Part shown: positions 8,485-15,529 of the stretch, piece after piece
Layout: each line of letters begins with the position of its first letter
Numbering within the stretch: position 1 is the stretch's first letter
Assembly: GCA_017517605.1 (NCBI GenBank)
Contig: JAFWYQ010000002.1
Location: 1 to 51,309, forward strand
DNA from: Bacteroidaceae bacterium
Lineage (GTDB): Bacteria > Bacteroidota > Bacteroidia > Bacteroidales > Bacteroidaceae
Reading direction: 5' to 3'
Length of the DNA: 51,309 bases
The notes under the pieces: generated by a model
What the model was told of the DNA's origin: nothing
Databases searched by the model: none
What the model saw: only the letters and a program-made list of their open reading frames with translations
Made by a program: the position numbers and the translations under genes

Positions 8485-9936
8485 TCAATGAATATTCAAC
8501 ACCCATTCGCCTGTACGAGGCGAACCCTTCCGAGATACAACTCCATCACGTTTCAATTCTGCCATTATGCGTTTGCACTGACGAATACCAATTCCTATTT
8601 CGCTTGCCAATTCCCCAATTGTTATCTTTGCATTGACACGTATATAACCAACAATACGCTCTCTATAATTGGTGACATCATTGGTGACATCATTGGTGAC
8701 ATCATTGGTGACATCATTGGCAAACCTCCAGATAACCACTCTAAAATCCTCCTCTTGATGAAACTCTGGAGTTTTCAATCCATATTCACGACACTTGTTG
8801 ATTATATCTTCAGTCCCAGTACCCACCTTTTCTATATATCCATTCCAATACATGGGGTCAGCAAGCAAAGGATTTGCAGGCAAGGATTTATGAGGTCCAT
8901 GCAATTTCTGTACAGTCAAGCCGTATGGCAATGTACCCGGATTCCATATTTCCAATCTGTTTCGGAAAAGCATAATTTGAACACTGGCATTACTCGTGTA
9001 ATCTCTATGGCATACGGCATTAACAATCGCCTCCTTGACTGCATCAATAGGTAATTCTGGACGTGTAGGGACATCAGCTTTCTCCCCTTTGGAGCGTGTC
9101 CCCACCCAATTGTTGATACGGCTCATCACAAAACTTGTCGCCTGATCCACAAGTTCAAACACATCTCCTCTATAAATCTGATATGCAGGCATTGGCTTTT
9201 CAACCACATTTCCATAAAATTGCACACACTTGACCTCTGATGTGATGAAATATTTCTGAGGTTTCTTACCGAACAGCAGTACTGCCGCATTCGCCAATCT
9301 TCCCCTTTCATCTATCAAATCCAAATGCGTAAGCAATGCTACTGGCGATGTTTCAACAGGAAGAGGGAAATTACGCTTAACGCGTGCCATGTGGATAAAG
9401 TTTTTCATTTTTCCCTCATCCAAGTCGTCAATTGTTGCTCCGTTGTCATTAGACGCATCAAACGGACGCCATCGGATATACTCCTTTTCCTCTAAATAAC
9501 GGATAAGCGAAGCATATACAGATGTACGAAGACCATCCACATCTACAAAAGTCTTCCGCACAATATCACGCTCCACTTTCCGTATCAAGGCCGTTTCTTT
9601 AGGATGTCTGTTTTCTTCTCCAACACTTTTTATGTAGATGAGTCTGCTTTTGTGCAATGAAGCCGCCAAGTCATATTCCCGTTCGGTGGGAGAAACACCA
9701 TCCTCATCTTCGTATCCATAGAGGTTCCCATACAAGCCCAAATAGATATCACAGGACTCAACTTCCTTCAAATAGACATGATTCGCCGGATATTCATTAG
9801 CAGGCACTTCTTCGAAAATAAATGGTTCGAAGAATTTACCCAACAGCACATCTGTACGGATATAATGACAAAGCATCGCCCTTTCCTCTGCAAATTCACT
9901 TTGTACACTGCTTATGAATATTTTTATGCGTTTCAT
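8485..9936 (-). CDS. DUF4062 plus GHKL-like ATPase/winged-helix protein (possible defence or regulatory protein)
   Basis: 483 residues from MKRIKIFISSVQSEF. The N-terminal DUF4062 (TIR-like fold, KIFISSVQSEFAEER, with YLGLYGNLYG) is followed at about 270-420 by an HATPase_c_4-like region (AIVNAVCHRDYTSNASVQIMLFRNRLEIWNPG, then EKVGTGTEDII). The C terminus is a winged-helix segment (ITIGELASEIGIG). Before it lies a DVTN tetrapeptide repeated four times. The upstream in-frame ATG at 10002 would precede the predicted transcription start, so it was rejected. Similar architectures occur in defence islands and in transcriptional regulators; the function here is open. Confidence 0.85.
   Translation of the reverse strand: MKRIKIFISSVQSEFAEERAMLCHYIRTDVLLGKFFEPFIFEEVPANEYPANHVYLKEVESCDIYLGLYGNLYGYEDEDGVSPTEREYDLAASLHKSRLIYIKSVGEENRHPKETALIRKVERDIVRKTFVDVDGLRTSVYASLIRYLEEKEYIRWRPFDASNDNGATIDDLDEGKMKNFIHMARVKRNFPLPVETSPVALLTHLDLIDERGRLANAAVLLFGKKPQKYFITSEVKCVQFYGNVVEKPMPAYQIYRGDVFELVDQATSFVMSRINNWVGTRSKGEKADVPTRPELPIDAVKEAIVNAVCHRDYTSNASVQIMLFRNRLEIWNPGTLPYGLTVQKLHGPHKSLPANPLLADPMYWNGYIEKVGTGTEDIINKCREYGLKTPEFHQEEDFRVVIWRFANDVTNDVTNDVTNDVTNYRERIVGYIRVNAKITIGELASEIGIGIRQCKRIMAELKRDGVVSRKGSPRTGEWVLNIH
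8671..8718 (-). repeat. Four perfect 12-bp tandem repeats inside the DUF4062 gene
   Basis: The unit GGTGACATCATT occurs four times in a row and encodes (DVTN)x4 on the minus strand. Because the unit is a multiple of 3, gain or loss would lengthen or shorten the linker before the winged helix without a frameshift. This is a plausible length-variable locus. Confidence 0.95.
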
Positions 9937-9971
9937 CGCTAATGCATATCTCCACTTTAGGTTTTCAGCCA

Positions 9972-10003
9972 CAAAAATACACCTTTTCTCCCGAAGTAAC
10001 AAA
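9972..10003 (-). promoter_or_regulatory. Bacteroides-type promoter for the DUF4062 gene
   Basis: On the minus strand, TTTG (10003-10000), a 20-base spacer and TATTTTTG (9979-9972) match the -33/-7 consensus exactly. Predicted start near 9965. It supports the ATG at 9936 and separate transcription from the upstream DUF3791 operon. Confidence 0.7.
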
Positions 10004-10016
10004 GGATGGAGGGGTT

Positions 10017-10229
10017 TTATTGTTTACAACTTAATTCCTTTTGCAAAAAATCGAATACATATACAGGACTTTGGAAATAAAGCCCTGTACGTTCATCTTG
10101 TAACTTCTCAAAGGTTTCGGAGTTGTATAAAATATCCAAAGCTTCGGAAAGCGAAACATTATACTTCTTTATCAGCATCATGGCAAGGTCACGCATCATG
10201 CATTCGTTCATATATTGGATATCAGTCAT
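10017..10229 (-). CDS. DUF3791 family small protein (third gene of a toxin-antitoxin-like operon)
   Basis: 70 residues, all-helical and acidic. MTDIQYMNECMMRDLAMMLIKKYNVSLSEALDILYNSETFEKLQD matches DUF3791, and the C terminus has the YVFDFLQKEL pattern common to the family. Its ATG overlaps the stop of the DUF3990 gene (ATGA at 10226-10229), implying translational coupling. It is probably an antitoxin or accessory component. It resembles the first gene of the operon only loosely (same family, different sequence). Confidence 0.8.
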   Translation of the reverse strand: MTDIQYMNECMMRDLAMMLIKKYNVSLSEALDILYNSETFEKLQDERTGLYFQSPVYVFDFLQKELSCKQ

Positions 10230-10702
10230 AAGCGTTTCAGATAATTGATAGCACGTTGAGTTCCAAAGTAGTATTGGAAAGTAATTCCCTTGATATATTT
10301 CAGCCGTTCAAGAAAAACATCTATAGTAATATTCCCTTCTATAAGATTACGAATCTGCACCCCTACCCTATCATCAGCTATTGGCCCATACACAATGTCG
10401 TATTCATGAATAGGAATGTCAGTCATGTTATTGCGATTAGCAAAAATAAATTCTGCCCATTCCAAACTATAGTCATCAAAAATCTTGGTATTGAGTAACG
10501 AATTTGAAAGAAGTGTTTCGTCAAATTCAAATGCATTCACAATAGGACACCCCCCAAACTGCAACGTTTTAAATGTCGCCATTTCCTCAGCTTGCCGTTG
10601 GTCTGCGGACAAATAAAAACCTTGTCCGAAATCTTTTCCACGCATTGACTGATTTAAATCAATGGCATGAATTTCCGTATTTGAACCATGATAAAGAATC
10701 AT
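10226..10702 (-). CDS. DUF3990 family protein, ADP-ribosyltransferase-like putative toxin
   Basis: 158 residues from MILYHGSNTEI. The start was chosen because its ATG overlaps the stop of the upstream DUF3791 gene (ATGA, 10699-10702). YHGS at 4-7 and DFGQGFYLS at 24-32 followed by QAEEMA resemble the H-G-S/G-x-Y signature of diphtheria-toxin/PARP-type ADP-ribosyltransferases. A catalytic third acidic residue cannot be assigned by eye. Being flanked on both sides by DUF3791 genes, it is inferred to be a toxin with two small partners. Confidence 0.8.
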   Translation of the reverse strand: MILYHGSNTEIHAIDLNQSMRGKDFGQGFYLSADQRQAEEMATFKTLQFGGCPIVNAFEFDETLLSNSLLNTKIFDDYSLEWAEFIFANRNNMTDIPIHEYDIVYGPIADDRVGVQIRNLIEGNITIDVFLERLKYIKGITFQYYFGTQRAINYLKRL

Positions 10703-10926
10703 GCTATAGCCCCTCCATGGCGACGGCAATATGCTGCCATATCACTTACCATCGAGTTAAATCCTTGAGTATGTGCGACATCATATTGGCTGATAAGAAA
10801 ATCTATTGCTTTGAATTGCGACAAATAGCGATAGGCCTGCACCGAAGTCAAATTAAATCTCTGTGCAAACTCATTGATAAATATTATCAGATATTCCGCC
10901 TTGTTTCTTGTTAGTTCATCTCCCAT
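10699..10926 (-). CDS. DUF3791 family small protein (first gene of the operon)
   Basis: 75 residues. ELTRNKAEYLIIFINEFAQRFNLTSVQAYRYLSQFKAIDFL and then SMVSDMAAYCRRHGG match the second DUF3791 subtype. It is the first of three genes joined by ATGA overlaps, so stoichiometric expression with the DUF3990 protein is expected. Low G+C, like the whole 8.5-12.6 kb stretch. No clear consensus promoter was seen upstream. Confidence 0.8.
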   Translation of the reverse strand: MGDELTRNKAEYLIIFINEFAQRFNLTSVQAYRYLSQFKAIDFLISQYDVAHTQGFNSMVSDMAAYCRRHGGAIA

Positions 10927-11123
10927 ACCGATGCATCATTAAGAAATTCGGTGTAAAGGTAACAAAAAAAATGTATTTGAAGTATCTGTTATTCGTTTTT
11001 TTTAATGCTTACCGACAATCTGCAAGCGAAATAATAGTACCTGCAGATTATTGGTGCTTGAAGTCTCATTCATTTTTTCTTCACTTTTAACGCATAAAGG
11101 TGCAGAAATTCATTTATTTCTTC

Positions 11124-11131
11124 TATATTTG
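11124..11131 (+). promoter_or_regulatory. Putative -7 box of the structured leader/ncRNA
   Basis: TATATTTG matches TAnnTTTG exactly. The -33 element is not clear. The predicted start is near 11138, about 110 nt upstream of the RNA-like fold at 11247-11365 and about 345 nt upstream of the ATG at 11484. Confidence 0.5.
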
Positions 11132-11246
11132 CACCGATAATCGAGTTTTAACATCAAAAACAACATACATTGCCTATGAAGCATAGCGTATAATTCGATA
11201 CGCACATTTTAAAACATATTGGAAAAGCGTTTTAGCTTTATTCTAT

Positions 11247-11365
11247 CTATCCGAAAGTTTGGCGACTAAAAAGACAGAAAAGAATAACAGTTGAAATGCT
11301 CGTGCCTATGGCGCGGGCTTTTTGTTATATTCTTTCTGTCGGGTTACGCCAAACACCTCGGATAG
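11247..11365 (+). ncRNA. Candidate structured RNA (rod-like fold) upstream of an exported protein
   Basis: Nested pairings form one long rod. CTATCCGA (11247-11254) pairs with 11358-11365, and GTTTGGCG (11257-11264) with 11347-11354. After an asymmetric internal loop, GACAGAAA then GAATA (11273-11286) pair with 11328-11340. The apical stem 11298-11306/11310-11318 has 9 bp including two G-U pairs. G-U pairs argue for an RNA rather than a DNA palindrome. A short GCGC-T7-GTGCG hairpin follows near 11386-11401. Family not recognised: a 6S-like RNA, a leader element or an unknown ncRNA are all possible. The rest of the 557-bp gap shows no gene. Confidence 0.5.
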
Positions 11366-11483
11366 GGAATACACTAAAAAGTCTCGCGCTTTTTTTGTGC
11401 GTATTTCTCATAAGAGCAAAAGGGACAACGGAGTAACCTGAAAAGCCGTGAAGTGAGTAGGAGGAATTTTATAGAATATACAA

Positions 11484-12155
11484 ATGAGAAAAATATTAGT
11501 TTTATTAATGCTCTTGTGTTCAGTTAGTATGTTTGCACAAGATGTGATTGTAAAGAAAGACGGTTCGACAATCGTTTGTCGTGTTATAGAACTCAACGAT
11601 TCAGAAATCATCTATAAGAAATGGTCAGACTTGAATGGTTCGAATTATGTAATGGATAAATCTTTAGCTTCTGCTGTCAATTACGAAAATGGGAAAAAGG
11701 TGAGTATTTCTGAAATGAACAACATTTATATGCCTAACAACCAAAATACAGGTATACAACAATACAATGATAAGGCATTGTTAGCGTTAGATCTTGCTTC
11801 ACAGAAAAAATATAGCGTGTCCTCAATAAAGAAACTTAGGACTTGGGGATGGATTGGTGTTGGAACTATCGGACTTGGAACAGGCTTTATTTTTGCAGGA
11901 ATAGGATCTTCAAATAACGATACTTGGATTCCTATAGGTGCTGCCTTAGCAGGAAGTGGCATTATTATTTCTACATATAGTTTTACTACAGCTTATAAGC
12001 GACAAAAAATCGCAAATAATATTCAAACCAGTTCCTTGATTCAACAAGAATTTCAATTCAGTAATGGTTCCTCTCTATCAACTAGTATAGATATGATTAA
12101 TGACCATTTGGCAGAAGAAAGGGTTTTCGGATTAGGTTTAAGTTATAACTTCTAA
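11484..12155 (+). CDS. Exported protein of unknown function
   Basis: 223 residues. A clear signal peptide (MRKILVLLMLLCSVSMFAQ) is followed by a small beta-rich domain (DVIVKKDGSTIVCRVIELNDSEIIYKK) of a type seen in many Bacteroidetes envelope proteins. Two Gly/Ala-rich hydrophobic segments lie at about 120-165, and the C terminus ends GLGLSYNF, reminiscent of an outer-membrane strand. It may form a unit with the lipoprotein gene 14 bp downstream. Low G+C; function unknown. Confidence 0.8.
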   Translation: MRKILVLLMLLCSVSMFAQDVIVKKDGSTIVCRVIELNDSEIIYKKWSDLNGSNYVMDKSLASAVNYENGKKVSISEMNNIYMPNNQNTGIQQYNDKALLALDLASQKKYSVSSIKKLRTWGWIGVGTIGLGTGFIFAGIGSSNNDTWIPIGAALAGSGIIISTYSFTTAYKRQKIANNIQTSSLIQQEFQFSNGSSLSTSIDMINDHLAEERVFGLGLSYNF

Positions 12156-12169
12156 TTGAGTATTCAAAC

Positions 12170-12547
12170 ATGAAAAAGAAACTTTTATTGATTTCATATG
12201 CAATCATTGCTGTATTTGCATTCAGTTCATGTAAGACAATAGCTGGTGCAGGCGGTACCAACAACGAAGTTCGTGTTTCAACTTCTGGGCGAAGCACAAA
12301 TGAATATGATTTGATACCTGTTGGAGACAGAATCACTTACACCATTGACATCTCGACACCCGAAGGAGCGCAAAAGTTAGCGAACATTTCTCTCGATGAT
12401 GCCAAACGTTTGGCCGAAACAGAAGCTACCCGCAAATATAATTGCGACCGACTGATTGACCCACGATTTGATTATCTCAAGAAGGGTAAGCGCATACTGC
12501 GTATCACGGTGGATGGCCGCCCTGGAAACTATCGGACAACAGAATAA
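12170..12547 (+). CDS. Small lipoprotein of unknown function
   Basis: 125 residues. The lipoprotein signal sequence ends FAFSSC, with Cys21 as the lipidation site. The mature part is hydrophilic, with one soluble domain ending RITVDGRPGNYRTTE. It starts 14 bp after the preceding exported protein and is followed by a terminator at 12589, so the two form a bicistronic unit. No family recognised. Confidence 0.85.
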   Translation: MKKKLLLISYAIIAVFAFSSCKTIAGAGGTNNEVRVSTSGRSTNEYDLIPVGDRITYTIDISTPEGAQKLANISLDDAKRLAETEATRKYNCDRLIDPRFDYLKKGKRILRITVDGRPGNYRTTE

Positions 12548-12588
12548 GAAAACGAAACCTTGTGAAATGAAGATTGTTTTTATGAACA

Positions 12589-12626
12589 AAGCCAACTTAC
12601 TCAACTGTAGGTTGGCTTCGTTTTTT
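12589..12626 (+). terminator. Rho-independent terminator after the lipoprotein gene
   Basis: AAGCCAAC (12589-12596) pairs with GTTGGCTT (12611-12618), extended inside by TAC/GTA, followed by T6 at 12621-12626. Confidence 0.75.
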
Positions 12627-12726
12627 CTTCCTCTCCACGCTTCTTCAGTTTTCCATCTGTCAGAGAACCGAAGAAAAAGCGAAGACAAACAACTAAAAAG
12701 GCGAAAAGGAATAGGAACCGTGTGAA

Positions 12727-12747
12727 AGTGTAGTGCGGCACTACACT
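12727..12747. promoter_or_regulatory. Perfect 10-bp inverted repeat upstream of ribokinase
   Basis: AGTGTAGTGC and GCACTACACT are separated by one base, without a T run. It is a candidate operator for the sugar genes about 180 bp downstream. The remaining 379-bp gap (12548-12926) shows only the terminator at 12589. Confidence 0.35.
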
Positions 12748-12926
12748 ATATATTTTAAGTTAAAAGGAGATGGAGAAACAAGTAAACGTCAACGGAAGAA
12801 CAGGAGAAGTCGGACAGACGGAGTGGGAAAGGTGAATAGGGGAAGAATACCTGAACATTTCCTCCACCCCTTTGTTACGTAGGGTGGCAGAGTATCCTGC
12901 CTCAAGATGTATAACCTTATTATATA

Positions 12927-13841
12927 ATGATGCGTATGAATAAGAAAATAGTAGTCATAGGAAGTTGCAACACCGATATGGTGGTCAACATGGAGCGCTT
13001 GCCCTTGCCGGGTGAGACGCTCATCGGAGGGAAGTTCTTCATGAACCCCGGTGGCAAGGGAGCCAACCAGGCCGTGGCGGCGGCCCGACTGGGCGGAAAT
13101 GTCACCTTTGTGGCCAAGGTGGGAAACGACACCTTCGGCCAACGGGCCATCGAGCAGTATCAGGCCGAGGGGATAGAGACGCGCTACGTGGTGGTGGACG
13201 GTGAGAATCCTTCGGGCGTGGCCCTCATCATGGTGGATGCGCAGGGCGAGAACAGCATTGCTGTAGCCTCGGGAGCCAATGCCCAACTGCTTCCGCCCGA
13301 CATTGACCGCGCGGCAGAGGCCATAAGCAAAGCGGGTATCCTGCTGATGCAGTTGGAGACTCCGATGCGCACGGTTGACTATGCCGCCCGCATAGCCAAG
13401 GAGAAGGGCGCGAAGGTCATCCTCAATCCGGCACCGGCACATGCCCTGCCCGACTCGCTCCTGCGCAACCTCTACATGCTGATTGCCAACGAGACGGAAG
13501 CGGAGTTCATCTCGGGCACACAGATAACGGACATGGATAGTGTGGCACGTGCGGCGGACATCATCAGTCACAAGGGGGTGGAGCATGTGGTCATCACCCT
13601 CGGAGCGAAAGGGGCCTTTGTCAAGGAGAAGGGAAGTTATCACCAGATACCCGGCCACAAGGTGAAGGCGGTGGATGCCACGGCGGCAGGCGACACTTTC
13701 TGCGGTGCCCTCTGTGTGGCTCTCTCCGAAGGGAAAAGCATCACCGAAGCCGTAGAGTTTGCCAACCGGTGTGCCGCCATCACCGTGACACGTATGGGGG
13801 CACAGTCGTCGGTACCGCATAGGAGGGAAGTGAATTTTTAA
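12927..13841 (+). CDS. rbsK: Ribokinase (PfkB family)
   Basis: Phosphorylates D-ribose (or a related pentose) with ATP to ribose-5-phosphate; cytoplasmic. 304 residues, with MNKKIVVIGSCNTDMVV at the N terminus; the ATG at 12936 (M4) is an equally likely start. PfkB signature 1 is NPGGKGANQA (40-49). Signature 2 is DATAAGDTF, with the catalytic base at D256. It is followed by a GRP/RhaT-like permease gene 236 bp downstream, so the pair probably takes up and phosphorylates one sugar. This resembles in part the ribose-utilisation loci of Bacteroides, although no SusCD pair is present. Confidence 0.93.
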   Translation: MMRMNKKIVVIGSCNTDMVVNMERLPLPGETLIGGKFFMNPGGKGANQAVAAARLGGNVTFVAKVGNDTFGQRAIEQYQAEGIETRYVVVDGENPSGVALIMVDAQGENSIAVASGANAQLLPPDIDRAAEAISKAGILLMQLETPMRTVDYAARIAKEKGAKVILNPAPAHALPDSLLRNLYMLIANETEAEFISGTQITDMDSVARAADIISHKGVEHVVITLGAKGAFVKEKGSYHQIPGHKVKAVDATAAGDTFCGALCVALSEGKSITEAVEFANRCAAITVTRMGAQSSVPHRREVNF

Positions 13842-13842
13842 G

Positions 13843-14049
13843 GAGATAAAGGGAGATAATTTGGAGATAAAGGGAGATAAAGGGAGATAAAGGCCAATAG
13901 CAAAGCTGCAAATTGTCAGTTTCGAGCAATAAGCAAATCTGCAGGCACAGGAGCCGTAACTTGTATTTGTTCATCGCGAAAACATTTGGCCTTTATCTCC
14001 CCAAAGAAGCGAAGCGACTATCTCCCTTTTTCTCCTTTTATCTCCTCCA
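13843..14049. repeat. Palindromic repeat block of GGAGATAAAGG words
   Basis: Left arm 13843-13895 holds about five GGAGATAA(AGG) units. Right arm 13988-14047 holds the complement (CCTTTATCTCC, CTATCTCCC, TTTATCTCC). The innermost part, GGAGATAAAGGCC, pairs with GGCCTTTATCTCC. The centre of about 90 bp is not repetitive. It lies between ribokinase and the sugar permease. Confidence 0.75.
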
Positions 14050-14077
14050 AAAATACTAATTTTAAACCAATAAAACC

Positions 14078-15085
14078 ATGTTTATCGTTAACAATTACCT
14101 GTTGGCCGTCGTCCTCTGTTTTGTGACGATGCTCTGCTGGGGCTCGTGGGCCAACACACAGAAACTGGCCGGGAAGACCTGGCGTTATGAACTTTTCTAC
14201 TGGGATTACGTCATCGGCATCCTTCTGTTCTCCATCGTGTTGGGACTTACGCTCGGAAGTACGGGCGAAGGAGGACGCGATTTCCTCACCGACTTGGGGC
14301 AGATTACCCCTGACAACTATGTGAGTGCCCTCATCGGTGGTGCGGTGTTCAACCTGGGCAACATCCTGCTCTCGGCAGCCATCGCCATGGCCGGCATGAC
14401 GGTGGCCTTCCCCTTAGGTGTGGGCATAGCGCTGGTGTTGGGTGTCATCATCAACTACATCGGTGCTCCGAAGGGCAACCCCATGACACTCTTCATCGGT
14501 GTAGCCTTAGTGGTAGTGGCCATCATCGTCAACGCCGTAGCTTCGGGAAAGATGCACAAGGGAAGTAGTGCGAACACGAACAAGAAAGGTGCCGTCATTG
14601 CCGTCATTGCCGGCGTACTGATGGCCTTCTTCTACCGCTTCGTAGCAGCGGCCATGGACCTCGACAACTTCGAACAGCCCACTCCGGGCATGGCCACTCC
14701 CTACTCAGCCTTCTTCATCTTCTCGGTGGGAATATTCCTGAGCAATTTTGTGTTCAACACCATCATCATGCGCCGTCCGTTCGTGGGTAAGCCGGTGACT
14801 TACGGCGAATACTTCCGTGGCAGCATGAGTACCCACATGGTGGGCGTGCTCGGCGGTATCATCTGGGGACTCGGTACAGCCCTGAGCTACATCGCCGCCG
14901 GAAAGGCCGGAGCCGCCATCTCCTACGCACTCGGACAAGGAGCGCCCATGATTGCCGCCCTGTGGGGCATCTTCGTATGGAAGGAGTTCAAGGGGGCAAG
15001 CAGCACGGTGAACACCCTGTTGGCCCTGATGTTCCTCTTCTTCATCTCGGGCCTCGGAGCAATCATTGTATCAGGGGCGAATTGA
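14078..15085 (+). CDS. GRP/RhaT-type sugar permease
   Basis: Integral membrane protein of 335 residues with about ten hydrophobic segments, belonging to the drug/metabolite-transporter superfamily. The N-terminal LCWGSWANTQK, the FPLGVGIALVLGVIINYI segment and the duplicated-half layout (second half GGIIWGLGTALSYIAAGKAGAAISYALGQGAPMIAALWG) indicate a glucose/ribose- or rhamnose-type proton symporter. Ribokinase upstream suggests ribose as substrate. Rhamnose is an alternative, because rhaD is in the window although 35 kb away. Confidence 0.85.
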   Translation: MFIVNNYLLAVVLCFVTMLCWGSWANTQKLAGKTWRYELFYWDYVIGILLFSIVLGLTLGSTGEGGRDFLTDLGQITPDNYVSALIGGAVFNLGNILLSAAIAMAGMTVAFPLGVGIALVLGVIINYIGAPKGNPMTLFIGVALVVVAIIVNAVASGKMHKGSSANTNKKGAVIAVIAGVLMAFFYRFVAAAMDLDNFEQPTPGMATPYSAFFIFSVGIFLSNFVFNTIIMRRPFVGKPVTYGEYFRGSMSTHMVGVLGGIIWGLGTALSYIAAGKAGAAISYALGQGAPMIAALWGIFVWKEFKGASSTVNTLLALMFLFFISGLGAIIVSGAN

Positions 15086-15157
15086 GGACGTTTTGTCCTA
15101 AAAAGTGCATACAAATGAGACCTTCTGATTATTAAAGGTATATCATAATCAACTTTT

Positions 15158-15451
15158 TAGACGCAGATAACGCGGATGACGCGGATTTATTTTAACCATT
15201 AAAGTTTCAGGCAGAACCGCTTGTGCTTCAGCAATCTGGCGGTCTCTGTCATTCTGAGCGAAGTCGAAGAATCTGTAAATATAAGCAAAATGGTTATGCT
15301 GACGTTATCAGATTCTTCGCTAAGGCTCAGACGAGTTGTTGAGGACTTTGTCCGAAAAATGACAGAGACATCATGCAACTTCTTTACTTGCGAAAGTTAA
15401 GGTTATAATTTCTCTGTGTCATCCGTGTCATCCGCGTCTAAAAAATTAAAT
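15158..15451. repeat. Family C palindromic element (copy 1) with a family D element inside it
   Basis: Outer arms: 15158-15190 (TTTTTAGACGCAGATAACGC...) and 15418-15451 (...CATCCGCGTCTAAAAAA) form an inverted repeat of GCGGATGAC words. Between them lies a 126-bp unit, 15243-15368, with perfect 11-bp ends TCTCTGTCATT/AATGACAGAGA and inner CGAAGAATCTG/CAGATTCTTCG pairs. The whole 444-bp gap between permease and MATE gene consists of this. Confidence 0.7.
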
Positions 15452-15495
15452 GGTTGCATTTTGACACACATTCATCTCCCTAATTCAAATATTTT

Positions 15496-15528
15496 CACTA
15501 CTTTCGCGCCCGATTTAAGAAAGTAGTG
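15496..15528 (+). promoter_or_regulatory. 10-bp hairpin ending one base before the MATE start codon
   Basis: CACTACTTTC (15496-15505) pairs perfectly with GAAAGTAGTG (15519-15528) around a 13-nt loop, and the ATG begins at 15530. The left arm contains a weak promoter-like TACTTTCG. If transcribed, it would bury the initiation region; otherwise it could be an operator. Confidence 0.5.
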
Positions 15529-15529
15529 T

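Noticed and set aside
10017-12547. Integrated phage or conjugative element
   Set aside because: AT-rich accessory genes are present, but there is no integrase, relaxase, transposase or flanking tRNA repeat in the window.
12789-13820. 343-residue open frame antisense to ribokinase
   Set aside because: Low-complexity translation with no domain, and it lies entirely over the PfkB motifs of the sense gene.
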